Positions 23,362-31,489 are shown, numbered from the stretch's first letter. The stretch: 47,696 nt of DNA from Rhizobium leguminosarum (GCF_001652265.1 NZ_LWBS01000424.1:1-47696); one strand, 5' to 3'. Program-made: numbers and translations. Notes: a model not told the origin generated them from the sequence alone.

Positions 23362-24252
23362 ATGGATCTTCTTGCGCTTGCCGATTTCAATCTTGTTGCC
23401 CGCCATGGCGGCTTCGGCAAAGCGGCACGGGCGACCGGCCGGCCGAAGGCGACATTGTCGCGCCGTGTCGCCGAGCTGGAAAGCGATCTCGATCTGCGGC
23501 TGTTTGAACGGGGTGCGCGTAATCTGAAGCTCACCGAAGAAGGACGGGCGCTGTTCGAGCGGACGGGGGCGCTGCTCGCCGAACTGGACGAGACGGCGTC
23601 GGCGATTGCCTCGGGCGGTCAGAAACCCAAGGGAAGATTGCGGATCAGCGCACCCTTGCATTTCTCCCAGACCGCAATGGGCAGGATCGCCGCCGGCTTT
23701 GCCCTCCAATATCCGGAGGTGAGGCTCGAGGTGACGAGTGAGGACCGGCCCGTCGATATGATCGAGGAAGGCTATGATCTGGTCATCCGGGTCAATCCAG
23801 ATCCCGACGAAAGCCTGGTCGGACGGGCGTTTCTGCGTGACCGGCTGGTGGTGGTGGCAAGCCCCGATCTTCCCCGCCCAACCGGCGGACGCGCCGCTCC
23901 CGGCGTTGCGCGCGGGGTAGGCGAAGCGCAAACATGGCAGGTGAAGACATCAGGCGGCCGGTCGACGATCAAGATCGAACCCGTGCTCACCTTGTCGACG
24001 CTGATCACGATCCGGGATGCGGTGCGCGCCGGCGTCGGTGCAGGACGTCTTCCCATCTCGCTGGTGAGCCACGACCTGGCCGACGGCACATTGGTCAATT
24101 GGGGGGATATCGACGGCCCCGAAATCGCTCTTTGGACGCTCTACCCCTCTCGGCGGCTGCTCAGCGCGCGCGCGTCGGCGTTCCTGGATTTTCTAAAGCA
24201 GGCCTTCCCCAACGGGACGGCGGACGAACTGGCCGCCTATATCGGCAGATGA
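23362..24252 (+). CDS. LysR family regulator
   Basis: A 296-residue regulator. The winged helix reads DFNLVARHGGFGKAARATGR, KATLSRRVAELESDLDLRLF and RGARNLKLTEEGRALFERTG. The effector domain starts at GRLRISAPLHFSQTAMGRI. It belongs to the CrgA/AaeR-like group that often sits opposite NmrA-type or quinone reductase genes. The middle (RPTGGRAAPGVARGVGE) is compressed compared with relatives as I recall them, but the frame stays open. Confidence 0.88.
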   Translation: MDLLALADFNLVARHGGFGKAARATGRPKATLSRRVAELESDLDLRLFERGARNLKLTEEGRALFERTGALLAELDETASAIASGGQKPKGRLRISAPLHFSQTAMGRIAAGFALQYPEVRLEVTSEDRPVDMIEEGYDLVIRVNPDPDESLVGRAFLRDRLVVVASPDLPRPTGGRAAPGVARGVGEAQTWQVKTSGGRSTIKIEPVLTLSTLITIRDAVRAGVGAGRLPISLVSHDLADGTLVNWGDIDGPEIALWTLYPSRRLLSARASAFLDFLKQAFPNGTADELAAYIGR

Positions 24253-24503
24253 TGACCGCGCTTTGCCAGCGCCACTGACGAGCTCCGCGTCGCATGATTC
24301 ATGGAGCGCGCAACGGCTCATATGAGACGACGGAGGGTGGAAGCGTGCTTTCGCCGGGAGCCTGTCGCCGAAGAAAGGCTTTCCTGCATAATTCCTCGAA
24401 TTAAAGCCGATTTCAGAGTATAATTCGCCAGTTTACCTAGAGGACTGAAACGTCCTTGCGCGCCGACTTCGACGCGCGGTGCTGTAGAAGGAAAGATGAG
24501 CCA

Positions 24504-25088
24504 ATGAAAAGGTTAGCAATCGTTACCCTGTCGCTGGTGACGGCGCTGACGAGCGTCCCGCCGGCCATGGCGTTTCCCACCATTTCCATACCGAAGATCG
24601 GCGCAGAGGCGCAGCCGGTCCAGTACCGACATCACGGCGGCGGCCACGGCCATGGAGGCTATGGAGGCTACGGAGGCTACGGAGGCTACTACAGGCATGG
24701 ACACCACGGTAGTAACAACGGCTGGGCCTGGGGACTCGGCGGGCTCGCGGCCGGCGCAATCATCGGCGGAATGCTGGCGCAGCCGTATTACGGCCAGGGC
24801 TACTACGGTGGGGGCTACTACGGTGGGGGCTCCTACAATCAAGGCTACTACAATCAGGGCTACTACGGCCAGGGCTACTACGGATCGCCTTATTACGGTC
24901 CGCCGCGCTACTACGGCTCGACCATTTACCGTCCACGCTACTACGCGCCGCGCTATTACCGCCAAGTCTATAGTGGCGGCAACGGACATGTAAGCTGGTG
25001 CTATGCGCGCTACCGGTCTTACAGGGCTTACGACAACAGCTTCCAGCCCTATTACGGTCCGCGGCGGGCGTGCATCTCGCCCTACTAG
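24504..25088 (+). CDS. BA14K family protein, Gly-Tyr rich, exported
   Basis: A 194-residue protein with a signal peptide ([18 protein letters not shown], cleavage after AMA). A His/Gly/Tyr-rich low-complexity segment of [12 protein letters not shown] type follows, then a hydrophobic helix ([18 protein letters not shown]), many YYG units, and a C-terminal BA14K-like motif ([19 protein letters not shown], ending RRACISPY). BA14K proteins are surface or periplasmic proteins of Rhizobiales with lectin-like properties described in Brucella. The DNA has short 9-bp tandem units (GGAGGCTAC) at 24655-24690. Confidence 0.88.
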   Translation: MKRLAIVTLSLVTALTSVPPAMAFPTISIPKIGAEAQPVQYRHHGGGHGHGGYGGYGGYGGYYRHGHHGSNNGWAWGLGGLAAGAIIGGMLAQPYYGQGYYGGGYYGGGSYNQGYYNQGYYGQGYYGSPYYGPPRYYGSTIYRPRYYAPRYYRQVYSGGNGHVSWCYARYRSYRAYDNSFQPYYGPRRACISPY

Positions 25089-25125
25089 TACCTCTGCACA
25101 GAGGATTTGACGGGTTGATTTTGGT

Positions 25126-25338
25126 TCATTGCAGGATTGGCAAGTTTTCTGGGGCGACCAGGATTTCGATGCTTCGGGCGACGCCGGTTTGGCGTCGGAT
25201 CAGGCCGGCGCGTTCGAGCGTCAGAACCATCTGATGAACCGAGGGCGGGGTGACCTGGAAATGGCGCTGTTGAAATATTTTTAGAACGACGCGAACCGAA
25301 ACTGCATTCCCAGCCCTCTTACCTTTCGAGCGTGCCAT
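25126..25338 (-). CDS. LexA-type winged-helix protein, N-terminus altered
   Basis: A 70-residue protein whose last 45 residues match a small LexA_DNA_bind-like family: RHFQVTPPSVHQMVLTLERA, GLIRRQTGVARSIEILV. In the relatives I recall, about 30 residues of helix come before this. Here the first 24 residues (MARSKGKRAGNAVSVRVV) differ, so an internal deletion or rearrangement is likely. The recognition helix is intact. It is divergent from the DUF2892 gene with only 27 bp between. Confidence 0.5.
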   Translation of the reverse strand: MARSKGKRAGNAVSVRVVLKIFQQRHFQVTPPSVHQMVLTLERAGLIRRQTGVARSIEILVAPENLPILQ

Positions 25339-25365
25339 TGCGCATGCAACTTTGGAGGGTTTACT

Positions 25366-25596
25366 GTGCTTTATGTCAAGAATGTACCTGGATGGGAACG
25401 CGCGGTTCGCGTCGTTGCCGGTTTGGCTATGATCGCCTGCGGCTTGCTGGGCTTAAGTGGGCTAATGATCGGCTATGCGATTGCTGGCGTCGGCGTCAGC
25501 ACACTGCTCACCGGCTTCATCGGTTTTTGTCCTATGTGTGCCATGGCGGGCCGCCGCTTGGATGCCGCGAACCGCCGCTTGGACACTGCGAAGTAG
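25366..25596 (+). CDS. DUF2892 (YgaP-type) membrane protein
   Basis: A 76-residue inner-membrane protein. It starts at GTG 25366 behind TTTGGAGGG. It opens with NVPGWERAVRVVAGLAMIACG, the family signature, has a second helix to TLLTGFIGF, and a CPMC pair at the membrane edge. A short amphipathic tail repeats RRLDAAN and RRLDTAK. In YgaP this module anchors a rhodanese; alone its role is unknown. It is first in a three-gene unit with an ECF sigma factor and a second similar protein. Confidence 0.85.
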   Translation: MLYVKNVPGWERAVRVVAGLAMIACGLLGLSGLMIGYAIAGVGVSTLLTGFIGFCPMCAMAGRRLDAANRRLDTAK

Positions 25597-25605
25597 GACA
25601 CCCGC

Positions 25606-26142
25606 ATGTACACGCCGAAGTATGACCTGGCTCTGGTTGACGACGCGCGCAATGGCGACAAGCAAGCCATCTTGGCTTTGCTGGACCTCGCACAGCCAGA
25701 CATTCGGCGCTATGCGCGGCGCAGCTGCAGCGCTTCCGACGACGTTGACGACGTGGTGCAGGAGACATTGTGGCTACTGTACCGTCGCGTCGGAACGCTG
25801 CGCGCACTGGGCTCGATATCGGGCTGGCTGCTGGCCGTGGTACGCCGCGAATGTTTGCGCATGGCAATGCGCGCGCTGGGAAAGCCGGACAATCTGGACG
25901 ACGCGTTGCTGAATCCGGCCGACGTGGACCGCCTGGCACATTTGTCGCAGGACGAACTCCGGCTTGACCTTTCACGCGCGATCCAATCCCTGCCCGAACA
26001 CTACCGCGAGGTGATCATACTGCGCGATATCGAAGAGATGACGATCGACGAGGTCGCCGCTTCACTGAACCTCACCCGCGAGAGCATCAAGGGTCGACTG
26101 CACCGGAGCCGGGCCCTGCTACGTGAATACCTCCTGGATTGA
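25606..26142 (+). CDS. ECF sigma factor
   Basis: A 178-residue sigma-70 family protein of the ECF type. Region 2 reads IRRYARRSCSASDDVDDVVQETLWLLYRR and SGWLLAVVRREC. Region 4 reads LPEHYREVIILRDIEEMTIDEVAASLNLTRESIKGRLHRSRALLREYL. There is no C-terminal extension. No anti-sigma gene is adjacent; the two flanking membrane proteins with CPxC motifs occupy that position. It starts nine bases after the first DUF2892 gene. Confidence 0.88.
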   Translation: MYTPKYDLALVDDARNGDKQAILALLDLAQPDIRRYARRSCSASDDVDDVVQETLWLLYRRVGTLRALGSISGWLLAVVRRECLRMAMRALGKPDNLDDALLNPADVDRLAHLSQDELRLDLSRAIQSLPEHYREVIILRDIEEMTIDEVAASLNLTRESIKGRLHRSRALLREYLLD

Positions 26143-26175
26143 TTGAACCACTATGGATTGGAGAGATTAATTTCA

Positions 26176-26436
26176 ATGAACCCCATGAACCTGTCATCTA
26201 CCGCTTCGCCCAAGACAATGTTCGCCAGCAACGGTCTTGTCGAACATCTGGTCCGCGGTATTGTCGGCATCGGCGCTTTGAGTTACGCGATATCGATCTC
26301 TGTGCCACATCCATTTTATTCGCTGGCCCTGGCTGGCGTGTCGATGGTGGCTTTTCGCGGCTGCCCCATCTGCTGGACGATCGGTCTCGTCGAGACAAGC
26401 TACCGTAAGTTCAAACGCCACCATGCGACACCGTGA
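26176..26436 (+). CDS. DUF2892-like membrane protein with CPIC motif
   Basis: An 86-residue protein starting at ATG 26176 behind GGAGAG; a TTG at 26143 is also possible. It has two hydrophobic helices: LVRGIVGIGALSYAISISV and PFYSLALAGVSMVAF, then GCPICWTIGLVE. The Cys pair matches in place the CPMC of the protein at 25366. It overlaps no gene and ends the ECF unit. The pair of Cys motifs around the sigma gene suggests a thiol or metal signal, as inference. Confidence 0.65.
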   Translation: MNPMNLSSTASPKTMFASNGLVEHLVRGIVGIGALSYAISISVPHPFYSLALAGVSMVAFRGCPICWTIGLVETSYRKFKRHHATP

Positions 26437-26542
26437 ATGACCATCAGTAACGATCGCAGCGTATTGAATGTCATGATTGACGATCCAACTGACAAGAAAA
26501 TTCCCGTGAACAAAACATTTGTCGTCATCGGCGTGTTCAACG

Positions 26543-26590
26543 GCGGAGCAAAAGCAGGCCAGTGTGGCGGAGTAAAAGCAGGCCAGTTGC
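26543..26590. repeat. Two 24-bp tandem units, possible IS21-type end
   Basis: Two direct units, GCGGAGCAAAAGCAGGCCAG and GCGGAGTAAAAGCAGGCCAG plus four bases each, follow one another. IS21-family elements have multiple repeats of this kind at their ends, and the wording resembles such ends as I recall them. No istA/istB remains, so this would be a solo end. The 26437-26781 gap has no gene. Confidence 0.4.
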
Positions 26591-26610
26591 ATGGCTGTGG
26601 TGCTGAGCTA

Positions 26611-26636
26611 GAAATGGCCCCGATCGGGGCCATTTC
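26611..26636. repeat. Perfect 26-base palindrome
   Basis: A perfect inverted repeat centred on GGCCCCGATCGGGGCC and flanked by GAAAT/ATTTC. No T-run follows, so it is not a classical terminator. It lies between the IS21-like units and a dispersed repeat, and after the ECF unit. Confidence 0.7.
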
Positions 26637-26637
26637 A

Positions 26638-26715
26638 GATTCGCTCTTCGCGCTTTAGGTCTTTGTTTTTATGCACGTCCTTGTCGCAAAACCGCTGCAC
26701 ATTTTTGCGCGACAT
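26638..26715. repeat. Dispersed palindromic repeat, copy 1 of 3
   Basis: Contains CTCTTCGCGCTTTAGG, CTTTGTTTTTATGCA, GCAAAACCGCTGCACA and TTTTGCGCGACATGCTCTAG. It recurs at 39117-39212 and, more diverged, at 45690-45787. The arms GCACGTCCTTGTCGC and GCGCGACATGC can form an imperfect hairpin. It is a rhizobial-style small extragenic repeat. Confidence 0.7.
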
Positions 26716-26781
26716 GCTCTAGCAGTTTGATTCAGAACAGGATTCAGGTTTGAGGCCGACCCGGCCTCAAACCATCCTGCT

Positions 26782-27528
26782 TTAGCGAAAACCGCCGCTG
26801 GCAACCAGTCGCTCGCCGGTCAGCCAGCGGGCATCGTCGGAAGCGAGGAAGACGGCAATGTCGGCGATATCGTCCGGCTGGCCGATGCGGCCGAGCGGCG
26901 TCTGGGCAACCATGGTCTGCTGCAAATCCGAGCCGATGACGCCGGCCGAGTGGGTGCCCTCAGTCTCGACCATGCCCGGCAGAATGGCGTTGACGCGGAT
27001 CCTGCGCGGGCCAAGCTCCTTGGCAAGCACGCTGTTGATGCCCTCCACGGCTCCCTTGGTGCCGGTGTAGACGGCCGAGGCCGGCAGCCCCAGGCTGGTG
27101 ACCACCGACGAGATGTTGATGACGCTGCCGCCCTCGCCGAGATGCTTGGCCGCCGCCTGGGTGGTCAGGAGAACGCCGAGAACATTGACGTCGAACATGC
27201 GGCGATAGTGCTCCTCGGTCACCTCGCCGATCGGGGCGAATTCATAGACGCCGGAGTTGTTGACCAGCACGTCGAGCTTGCCGAATTCCTTGATCGCGGC
27301 ATCGACCACGCCCTGCGCCTGTTCTGCCTTTGAAACATCGCCTTGCACCGCGATGGCCTTGCCGCCGGCCGCACCGATCGCCTGAACGACGGCGTCGGCT
27401 CCCGCCTTGCTCGACGCGTAATTGACCACCACTTGCGCACCCTCTGCTGCGAACGCCTTGGCAATCGCAGCGCCAATGCCTTTGGAGGCACCCGTGACGA
27501 CAGCGACCTTTCCTGTGAGCTTAGCCAT
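26782..27528 (-). CDS. SDR family oxidoreductase (FabG-like)
   Basis: A 248-residue classical SDR. It has TGASKGIGAAIAKAF at residues 12-26, NNSGVYEF near 91, the Ser of INISSVVTS and the YTGTKGAVEG active site (Tyr and Lys) near 151. A C-terminal glycine motif (GERLVASGG) closes it. The NYASSKAG loop after strand two fits NADP(H). It is FabG-like but stands apart from fatty acid genes and faces an ArsR gene, so it is more likely an inducible ketoreductase. Confidence 0.9.
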   Translation of the reverse strand: MAKLTGKVAVVTGASKGIGAAIAKAFAAEGAQVVVNYASSKAGADAVVQAIGAAGGKAIAVQGDVSKAEQAQGVVDAAIKEFGKLDVLVNNSGVYEFAPIGEVTEEHYRRMFDVNVLGVLLTTQAAAKHLGEGGSVINISSVVTSLGLPASAVYTGTKGAVEGINSVLAKELGPRRIRVNAILPGMVETEGTHSAGVIGSDLQQTMVAQTPLGRIGQPDDIADIAVFLASDDARWLTGERLVASGGFR

Positions 27529-27580
27529 TTCTCGTTCCTTCAGATCTGGATAGCCGCCGGGATTGGCAGGCTTGTTCCAT

Positions 27581-27599
27581 AGTTCGGAAATTCGGAACT
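27581..27599. promoter_or_regulatory. ArsR operator candidate AGTTCGGAAATTCGGAACT
   Basis: A 19-base site in the 107-bp region between the SDR and ArsR genes. AGTTC and GAACT form inverted arms, and TTCGGAA occurs twice as a direct repeat inside. It lies 52 bp before the SDR start and 36 bp before the arsR-type start. Confidence 0.55.
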
Positions 27600-27635
27600 G
27601 TTGATCTCAATGTCAAGGGACGCTATATAAAATTC

Positions 27636-27980
27636 ATGAGACCGCTCTTTCACCCAGCCCTGGAGGACATCAAGCCCGAGGCGATCCTCTATGCGCTGTC
27701 CGATCCGGAGCGCGTTGCCATTTATGCAAAGCTTGCCGGCGCCAGAGGTGGCGGGACGTGCTCTGCGCTTGCCGATCTCGGCGACCGCGTCATCCCAAAG
27801 TCGTCGCTGTCCAACCATTTCAAGGTGCTGCGCGAGTCCGGGCTGATCATGAGCGAGCGCCAGGGTGTGGAGATGCGCAATCAAACGCGCTGCACCGAGT
27901 TGGACGAACGCTTCCCGGGCCTGATCAAGGCCATTCTGACGGCTTACGGCCAGCTTCCCGGGCAGCCGAAGACGGACTGA
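27636..27980 (+). CDS. ArsR family winged-helix regulator
   Basis: A 114-residue regulator with an ArsR fold: ILYALSDPERVAIYAKLAGA, a recognition region KSSLSNHFKVLRESGLIMSERQG, and the wing EMRNQTRC. The metal-type CxC motif of arsenic sensors is absent from the recognition helix; single Cys residues occur at GTCSALAD and TRCTEL. It is divergent from the SDR gene, its likely target, with a shared operator. Confidence 0.85.
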   Translation: MRPLFHPALEDIKPEAILYALSDPERVAIYAKLAGARGGGTCSALADLGDRVIPKSSLSNHFKVLRESGLIMSERQGVEMRNQTRCTELDERFPGLIKAILTAYGQLPGQPKTD

Positions 27981-28122
27981 TCGCCCCTAGCGCAGCATAG
28001 CCCGCAATGGCCGCTGCCGACGGAGGTTTGCCTAGGTGCTTGCAGGCGACACGAATGGATCGCATGGATCCAGTCTTCCTCTCCATCTGCCTGTGACTAG
28101 TTTCCTGATGAGACGCTTCACA

Positions 28123-28572
28123 CTAATTCTTGATCACATTGATGTTGACGGTGACGTCCTTGATGGTCCCCTCCCCGTACGACACCCTCACCTTGTACAT
28201 GTCACGTCCAGAATAGCCGCTGTTGGAAGTATAGTATTCCGACACGCCGAGAGATTTCCTGGAATTGCATTTATTGCGGATGCCATCTCTGTAATTGGAA
28301 TAAATATTCTCTTTGACGAATTCAACCGAGCCATGCGCCGGGGCTTCTACCAACTTTATATTGGCGATTGTTGCAGCCGTGCAGTCTTCATTCAAATTGT
28401 AGGACTGGCCCATCTTTGTCCGCTCTCCACTCAGAGCCCGACTGTGATCCGCAGAAATAGCGACACCGTCTTTATTGGTGACGCATCCAGACAGACCGAA
28501 AATGATGGAAAGGACAGAAATCGAAATAGAGTTTTCTTTCAAAAATCGCGAAGACTGCATTTTGTTTTTCAT
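28123..28572 (-). CDS. Lipoprotein, unknown function
   Basis: A 149-residue exported lipoprotein. The start is basic (MKNKMQSSRFLKEN), followed by ISISVLSIIFGLSGC with the lipobox LSGC. The mature part is a small beta domain: IANIKLVEAPAHGSVEFV and GRDMYKVRVSYGEGTIKDVTVNINV. The pattern (PAHGSVEF, YTSNSGYSGRDMYKVRV) resembles cadherin-like tandem beta domains. The coding GC is much lower than that of its neighbours, a sign of transfer. I assign no function. Confidence 0.7.
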   Translation of the reverse strand: MKNKMQSSRFLKENSISISVLSIIFGLSGCVTNKDGVAISADHSRALSGERTKMGQSYNLNEDCTAATIANIKLVEAPAHGSVEFVKENIYSNYRDGIRNKCNSRKSLGVSEYYTSNSGYSGRDMYKVRVSYGEGTIKDVTVNINVIKN

Positions 28573-28706
28573 CTCTTGGTTTTATTAATAGCGCCATTCA
28601 CCTTATCCAAACAGCAGCCTATTGCAATCGTAGGTGCCTGCGGCCGCCACCGCCTTGCCTTCTCACCGCGGAAGCAGCCTCCAGCAAAGCCGATGGTACA
28701 GCGCCC

Positions 28707-29690
28707 ATGCTCGATTTTAATCCGCTCTATTCGACCCCGCAGGTTGCGGCTATCGAACAGTTCATCGATCAGCATTATCCGCTCGCAGGGCCGGTTTCCT
28801 GCCGGATGCTCCAACGCGCCTTGAATGATGTGTATCTTGCCCTCGGAAGCAACGGCGAGCGGTATGTGTTCCGGCTTTCCCATCGCCGCGCCCGCGGTCC
28901 AGCCGACGTCAGGACCGAAACGGCGTTCCTGACGCATCTCTCGCAATCTGGCGTTCCGGTCGCTGCACCCGTCCCGACACGCGAGGGCACATTGTTCGCT
29001 GAGGGACAGGCGCCGGAGGGCGTGCGCCAGGCGGTGCTCTTCCGGGCGATCGAGGGCCGCAAGCCGGATGCGGCTGATGCAGGCGATGCACGGGCCAACG
29101 GCAAGACCCTTGCTCTGCTGCACAACGCAGCCGAGACATTCCAGCCGGACGGAGCGCTCTATCGGCTCGACCTCGAACACTTGCTGCACCGGCCGCTTGC
29201 CCGCATATGCGACAGCGGCGTCGTGGAAGACGCCGAGGTCCGCAACGATCTTGAAGCCATCGCGGCGCGGACCGCACAGGCGATCGAAGCCTTCGCCAAT
29301 TTGACGTAGACCTATTGCCATGGTGATTGTCACGGGTTCAACGCACGGATCAACGACGCCGGCGAAGCCGTATTTTTCGACTTCGATGACGGCGGTCCGG
29401 GATACCTCGCCTATGATTTGTCGGTGTTTTTGTGGGCGCAAACATCCTTCGGCCGGAGGTCGACCGCCATGTGGGACGCCTTCGTCGATGCCTATCGGGC
29501 GATCCGGCAGATCACGCCTGATGACTTCGAAGCCGCCCATCGCTTCGTGATCGTCCGCCACATCTGGCTGATGGGCGAATACGCCAGCCGGGCCTAGGAA
29601 TGGGGAAGCGAGGCTGTCGGCTGGATAGCCCGGGAGGCAAATTTTCTCAGGCGGTGGGAGACCGAGCGATGTGTCGACCGGCTGCTCTGA
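28707..29690 (+). pseudogene. APH/homoserine-kinase-II-like phosphotransferase with two in-frame TAG codons
   Basis: One frame from ATG 28707 to TGA 29688-29690 encodes a phosphotransferase of 327 codons interrupted only by TAG at codon 201 (29307) and codon 297 (29595). The N-lobe shows NDVYLALGSNGERYVFRLS. The catalytic loop CHGDCHGFN and the metal-binding FFDFDDGG lie after the first TAG, so the truncated product would be inactive. The sequence between and after the stops still reads as family protein (IVRHIWLMGEYASRA, EWGSEAVGWIAREANF). A remnant of a second copy is at 38542. Confidence 0.8.
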
Positions 29691-29832
29691 ATTCAGCTCT
29701 GCTCGGCAGCCGGAGGACGGGCAGCGCGTCGGCGCAGTCGGCGATCGCTTCGACCTTCGCCCACTCCTGGTGCAGGTACATTGCATTGACGCGACGATCC
29801 GCGTGCCAACACGAGCCGTGAGAGCGCCAGGC

Positions 29833-30750
29833 CTAAGATTCGCGTCGCGATGCGGCCCGCGTCACAGCCGCGTCCTCCATGACGTAGGTCGCATATCGAT
29901 GGTCGCGGATCAGTGTTATCTTTTGGTCCCTCCATTCAAGCAGCATGAAGTAAGCAGGAGCAGCGGACGGCGCAGCCGAGACCAGCAATATTTCCCTGCC
30001 CTCCAGACAAGCCGGTTCGATCCAAACCCGCGGATAGTCCGCATAATAGGAAAAGAATCGGCCAACATTCGCCGCACCGGAGACCTGCGGCCGTCGTGCC
30101 TGACGAAGCCGAACATCCTCGGCAAGCAGGCTGCGCAGGGCCGTCCAATCCCTCGCGTTGAACAGCGCTGCGAAATTCAGAACCTCGGCACTTGGGGGCA
30201 GCGGAACTTCGGACTCCGACTCGGAGATGGATCGCAATCCTGCCCGACCACGTGAGAGATGGGCTTTGACAGCATCGATACTCAGGCCCAATAGCGCGGC
30301 GATGTCTGCGATCGGCTCTCCCAGCACATCCTTGAGGATCACCGCGCTACGCTGCGGCACCGGCAATTTGGCAAAGTGAGCCAAGGCGATCCGCACCGTG
30401 TCCTGCCTTATCAGTGCATCCTCTGGATCAACGGCACTGTCATCCGTTAGATCAAAGGCCGTCTCCAGCGGCTCCGACCGGCGGGTACTTCGCTGGCGCA
30501 GCGCATCAATGGCGCGATTGTGAACAATGCGAAACAGCCAAGGTCGCAGCGGCGTGCCGGACGAGATCGAGCCGACCATTGCGAATGCACTGACCAACGC
30601 GTCCTGGATCACGTCCTCGCCGTCGATCACCGAGCCGACCAATCGGGCGGCATAGCGATGCAGTTCCGGGCGAACTGCATCCGCCTCCTTGGCCAGCGCC
30701 GCGTAGAGTGCGTTCTTCGCTTCTGCTTCGAGGGCAGCTTCATCCATCAT
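29833..30750 (-). CDS. ECF sigma factor with C-terminal SnoaL-like domain
   Basis: A 305-residue sigma factor. Region 2 reads RYAARLVGSVIDGEDVIQDAL and LRPWLFRIVHNRAIDALRQ. Region 4 reads PVPQRSAVILKDVLGEPIADIAALLGLSIDAVKAHLSRGRAGL. About 110 residues of NTF2/SnoaL type follow (NFAALFNARDWTALRSLLAEDVRL). This is the layout of ECF41/ECF56-type factors, in which the extra domain replaces an anti-sigma factor; the WLPEP motif of ECF41 is not seen. Its start overlaps the upstream SDR gene by 11 bp, so the two are coupled. Confidence 0.88.
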   Translation of the reverse strand: MMDEAALEAEAKNALYAALAKEADAVRPELHRYAARLVGSVIDGEDVIQDALVSAFAMVGSISSGTPLRPWLFRIVHNRAIDALRQRSTRRSEPLETAFDLTDDSAVDPEDALIRQDTVRIALAHFAKLPVPQRSAVILKDVLGEPIADIAALLGLSIDAVKAHLSRGRAGLRSISESESEVPLPPSAEVLNFAALFNARDWTALRSLLAEDVRLRQARRPQVSGAANVGRFFSYYADYPRVWIEPACLEGREILLVSAAPSAAPAYFMLLEWRDQKITLIRDHRYATYVMEDAAVTRAASRRES

Positions 30751-31489
30751 TGATGACCGTCACGCCTGTATCTCCACGCACGGCGTAGATCATAGCCTCT
30801 TCCAGCGCCGTGTTGCCGATCAGTTCGGCTACCGTATCGCCAAAGCCGCGCGGTGTCATGTCCGGCCAGGCAGCGGCCTGTTCGGCGAATGTCCGGCCCG
30901 CCGCCGCAGCATAGCCGGAGATTCCGGCGTTGCCCACGCCGGTTCCTGCAAACATCTGCCGGGGAACAATGACCCGGAAACGCAGGCCCAGGCCGAGCTG
31001 GGTCGACAAGCCCTCGGCATATTTTGCAATGAACCACTGCGCCCGTTTTGCTCCTGCATAGCCTCCCGATAGCGGCGAGCCTTGCACCGCGGCTCCGCTG
31101 GAAACGAGAACGACCAGCCCGCCCGGCGCCATCGGCAACGTCAAAGCGGCCTGGACCCAATGCAGGGCGGCCTTCACATCGACGTTCCAGTTGGTCGTGA
31201 ACGCCTCCCAGCCAACACGGTCGATCCGTTCCATGGGCGGTTCCGCGCCGGCGTTCATGATGACGACATCAGGACGTGTCTCCGACATGATCCTCTTTGC
31301 GGCGTCGGCACTTGTCGCGTCAGCAGACACAGTCGTGACGGCCAGTTGCTCTCCTAGCGCTTGCAACGTCTTCGCGTCGCGAGCCACGACGGTCACTTTA
31401 GCGGCGCGCGCTACAAACGCCTCGACCATTCCGAAGCCCAACCCGCGGCTACCACCGACGACAACGATCCGTTTTCCATCCAAATCCAT
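30740..31489 (-). CDS. SDR family oxidoreductase
   Basis: A 249-residue SDR with GGSRGLGFGMVEAF at residues 12-25, MNAGAEPP near 79, the Ser of LVSSGAAV and YAGAKRAQW (Tyr and Lys) near 144. VARDAK after strand two suggests NADP(H). It ends inside the downstream ECF gene (11-bp overlap). ECF factors with SnoaL-like domains are commonly encoded beside an oxidoreductase, epimerase or decarboxylase gene that they control, so this SDR is a likely regulon member. Confidence 0.88.
   Translation of the reverse strand: MDLDGKRIVVVGGSRGLGFGMVEAFVARAAKVTVVARDAKTLQALGEQLAVTTVSADATSADAAKRIMSETRPDVVIMNAGAEPPMERIDRVGWEAFTTNWNVDVKAALHWVQAALTLPMAPGGLVVLVSSGAAVQGSPLSGGYAGAKRAQWFIAKYAEGLSTQLGLGLRFRVIVPRQMFAGTGVGNAGISGYAAAAGRTFAEQAAAWPDMTPRGFGDTVAELIGNTALEEAMIYAVRGDTGVTVINDG

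Noticed and set aside
24655..24900. Tandem short repeats that might suggest a CRISPR or VNTR array
   Set aside because: They are codon-level Gly-Tyr repeats within the BA14K gene, without spacers.
26437..26658. A 73-codon plus-strand frame after the second DUF2892-like gene
   Set aside because: Its second half is made of two 24-bp repeat units and a palindrome, so it is not a normal gene.
28707..29690. Programmed amber recoding of the phosphotransferase
   Set aside because: There is no suppressor tRNA, pylT-like gene or readthrough context in the window, and plain nonsense mutations explain it more simply.
28569..29786. A 405-codon minus-strand frame opposite the phosphotransferase pseudogene
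   Set aside because: The plus strand shows clear kinase motifs in one frame, and the minus frame is its high-GC shadow with no domain.
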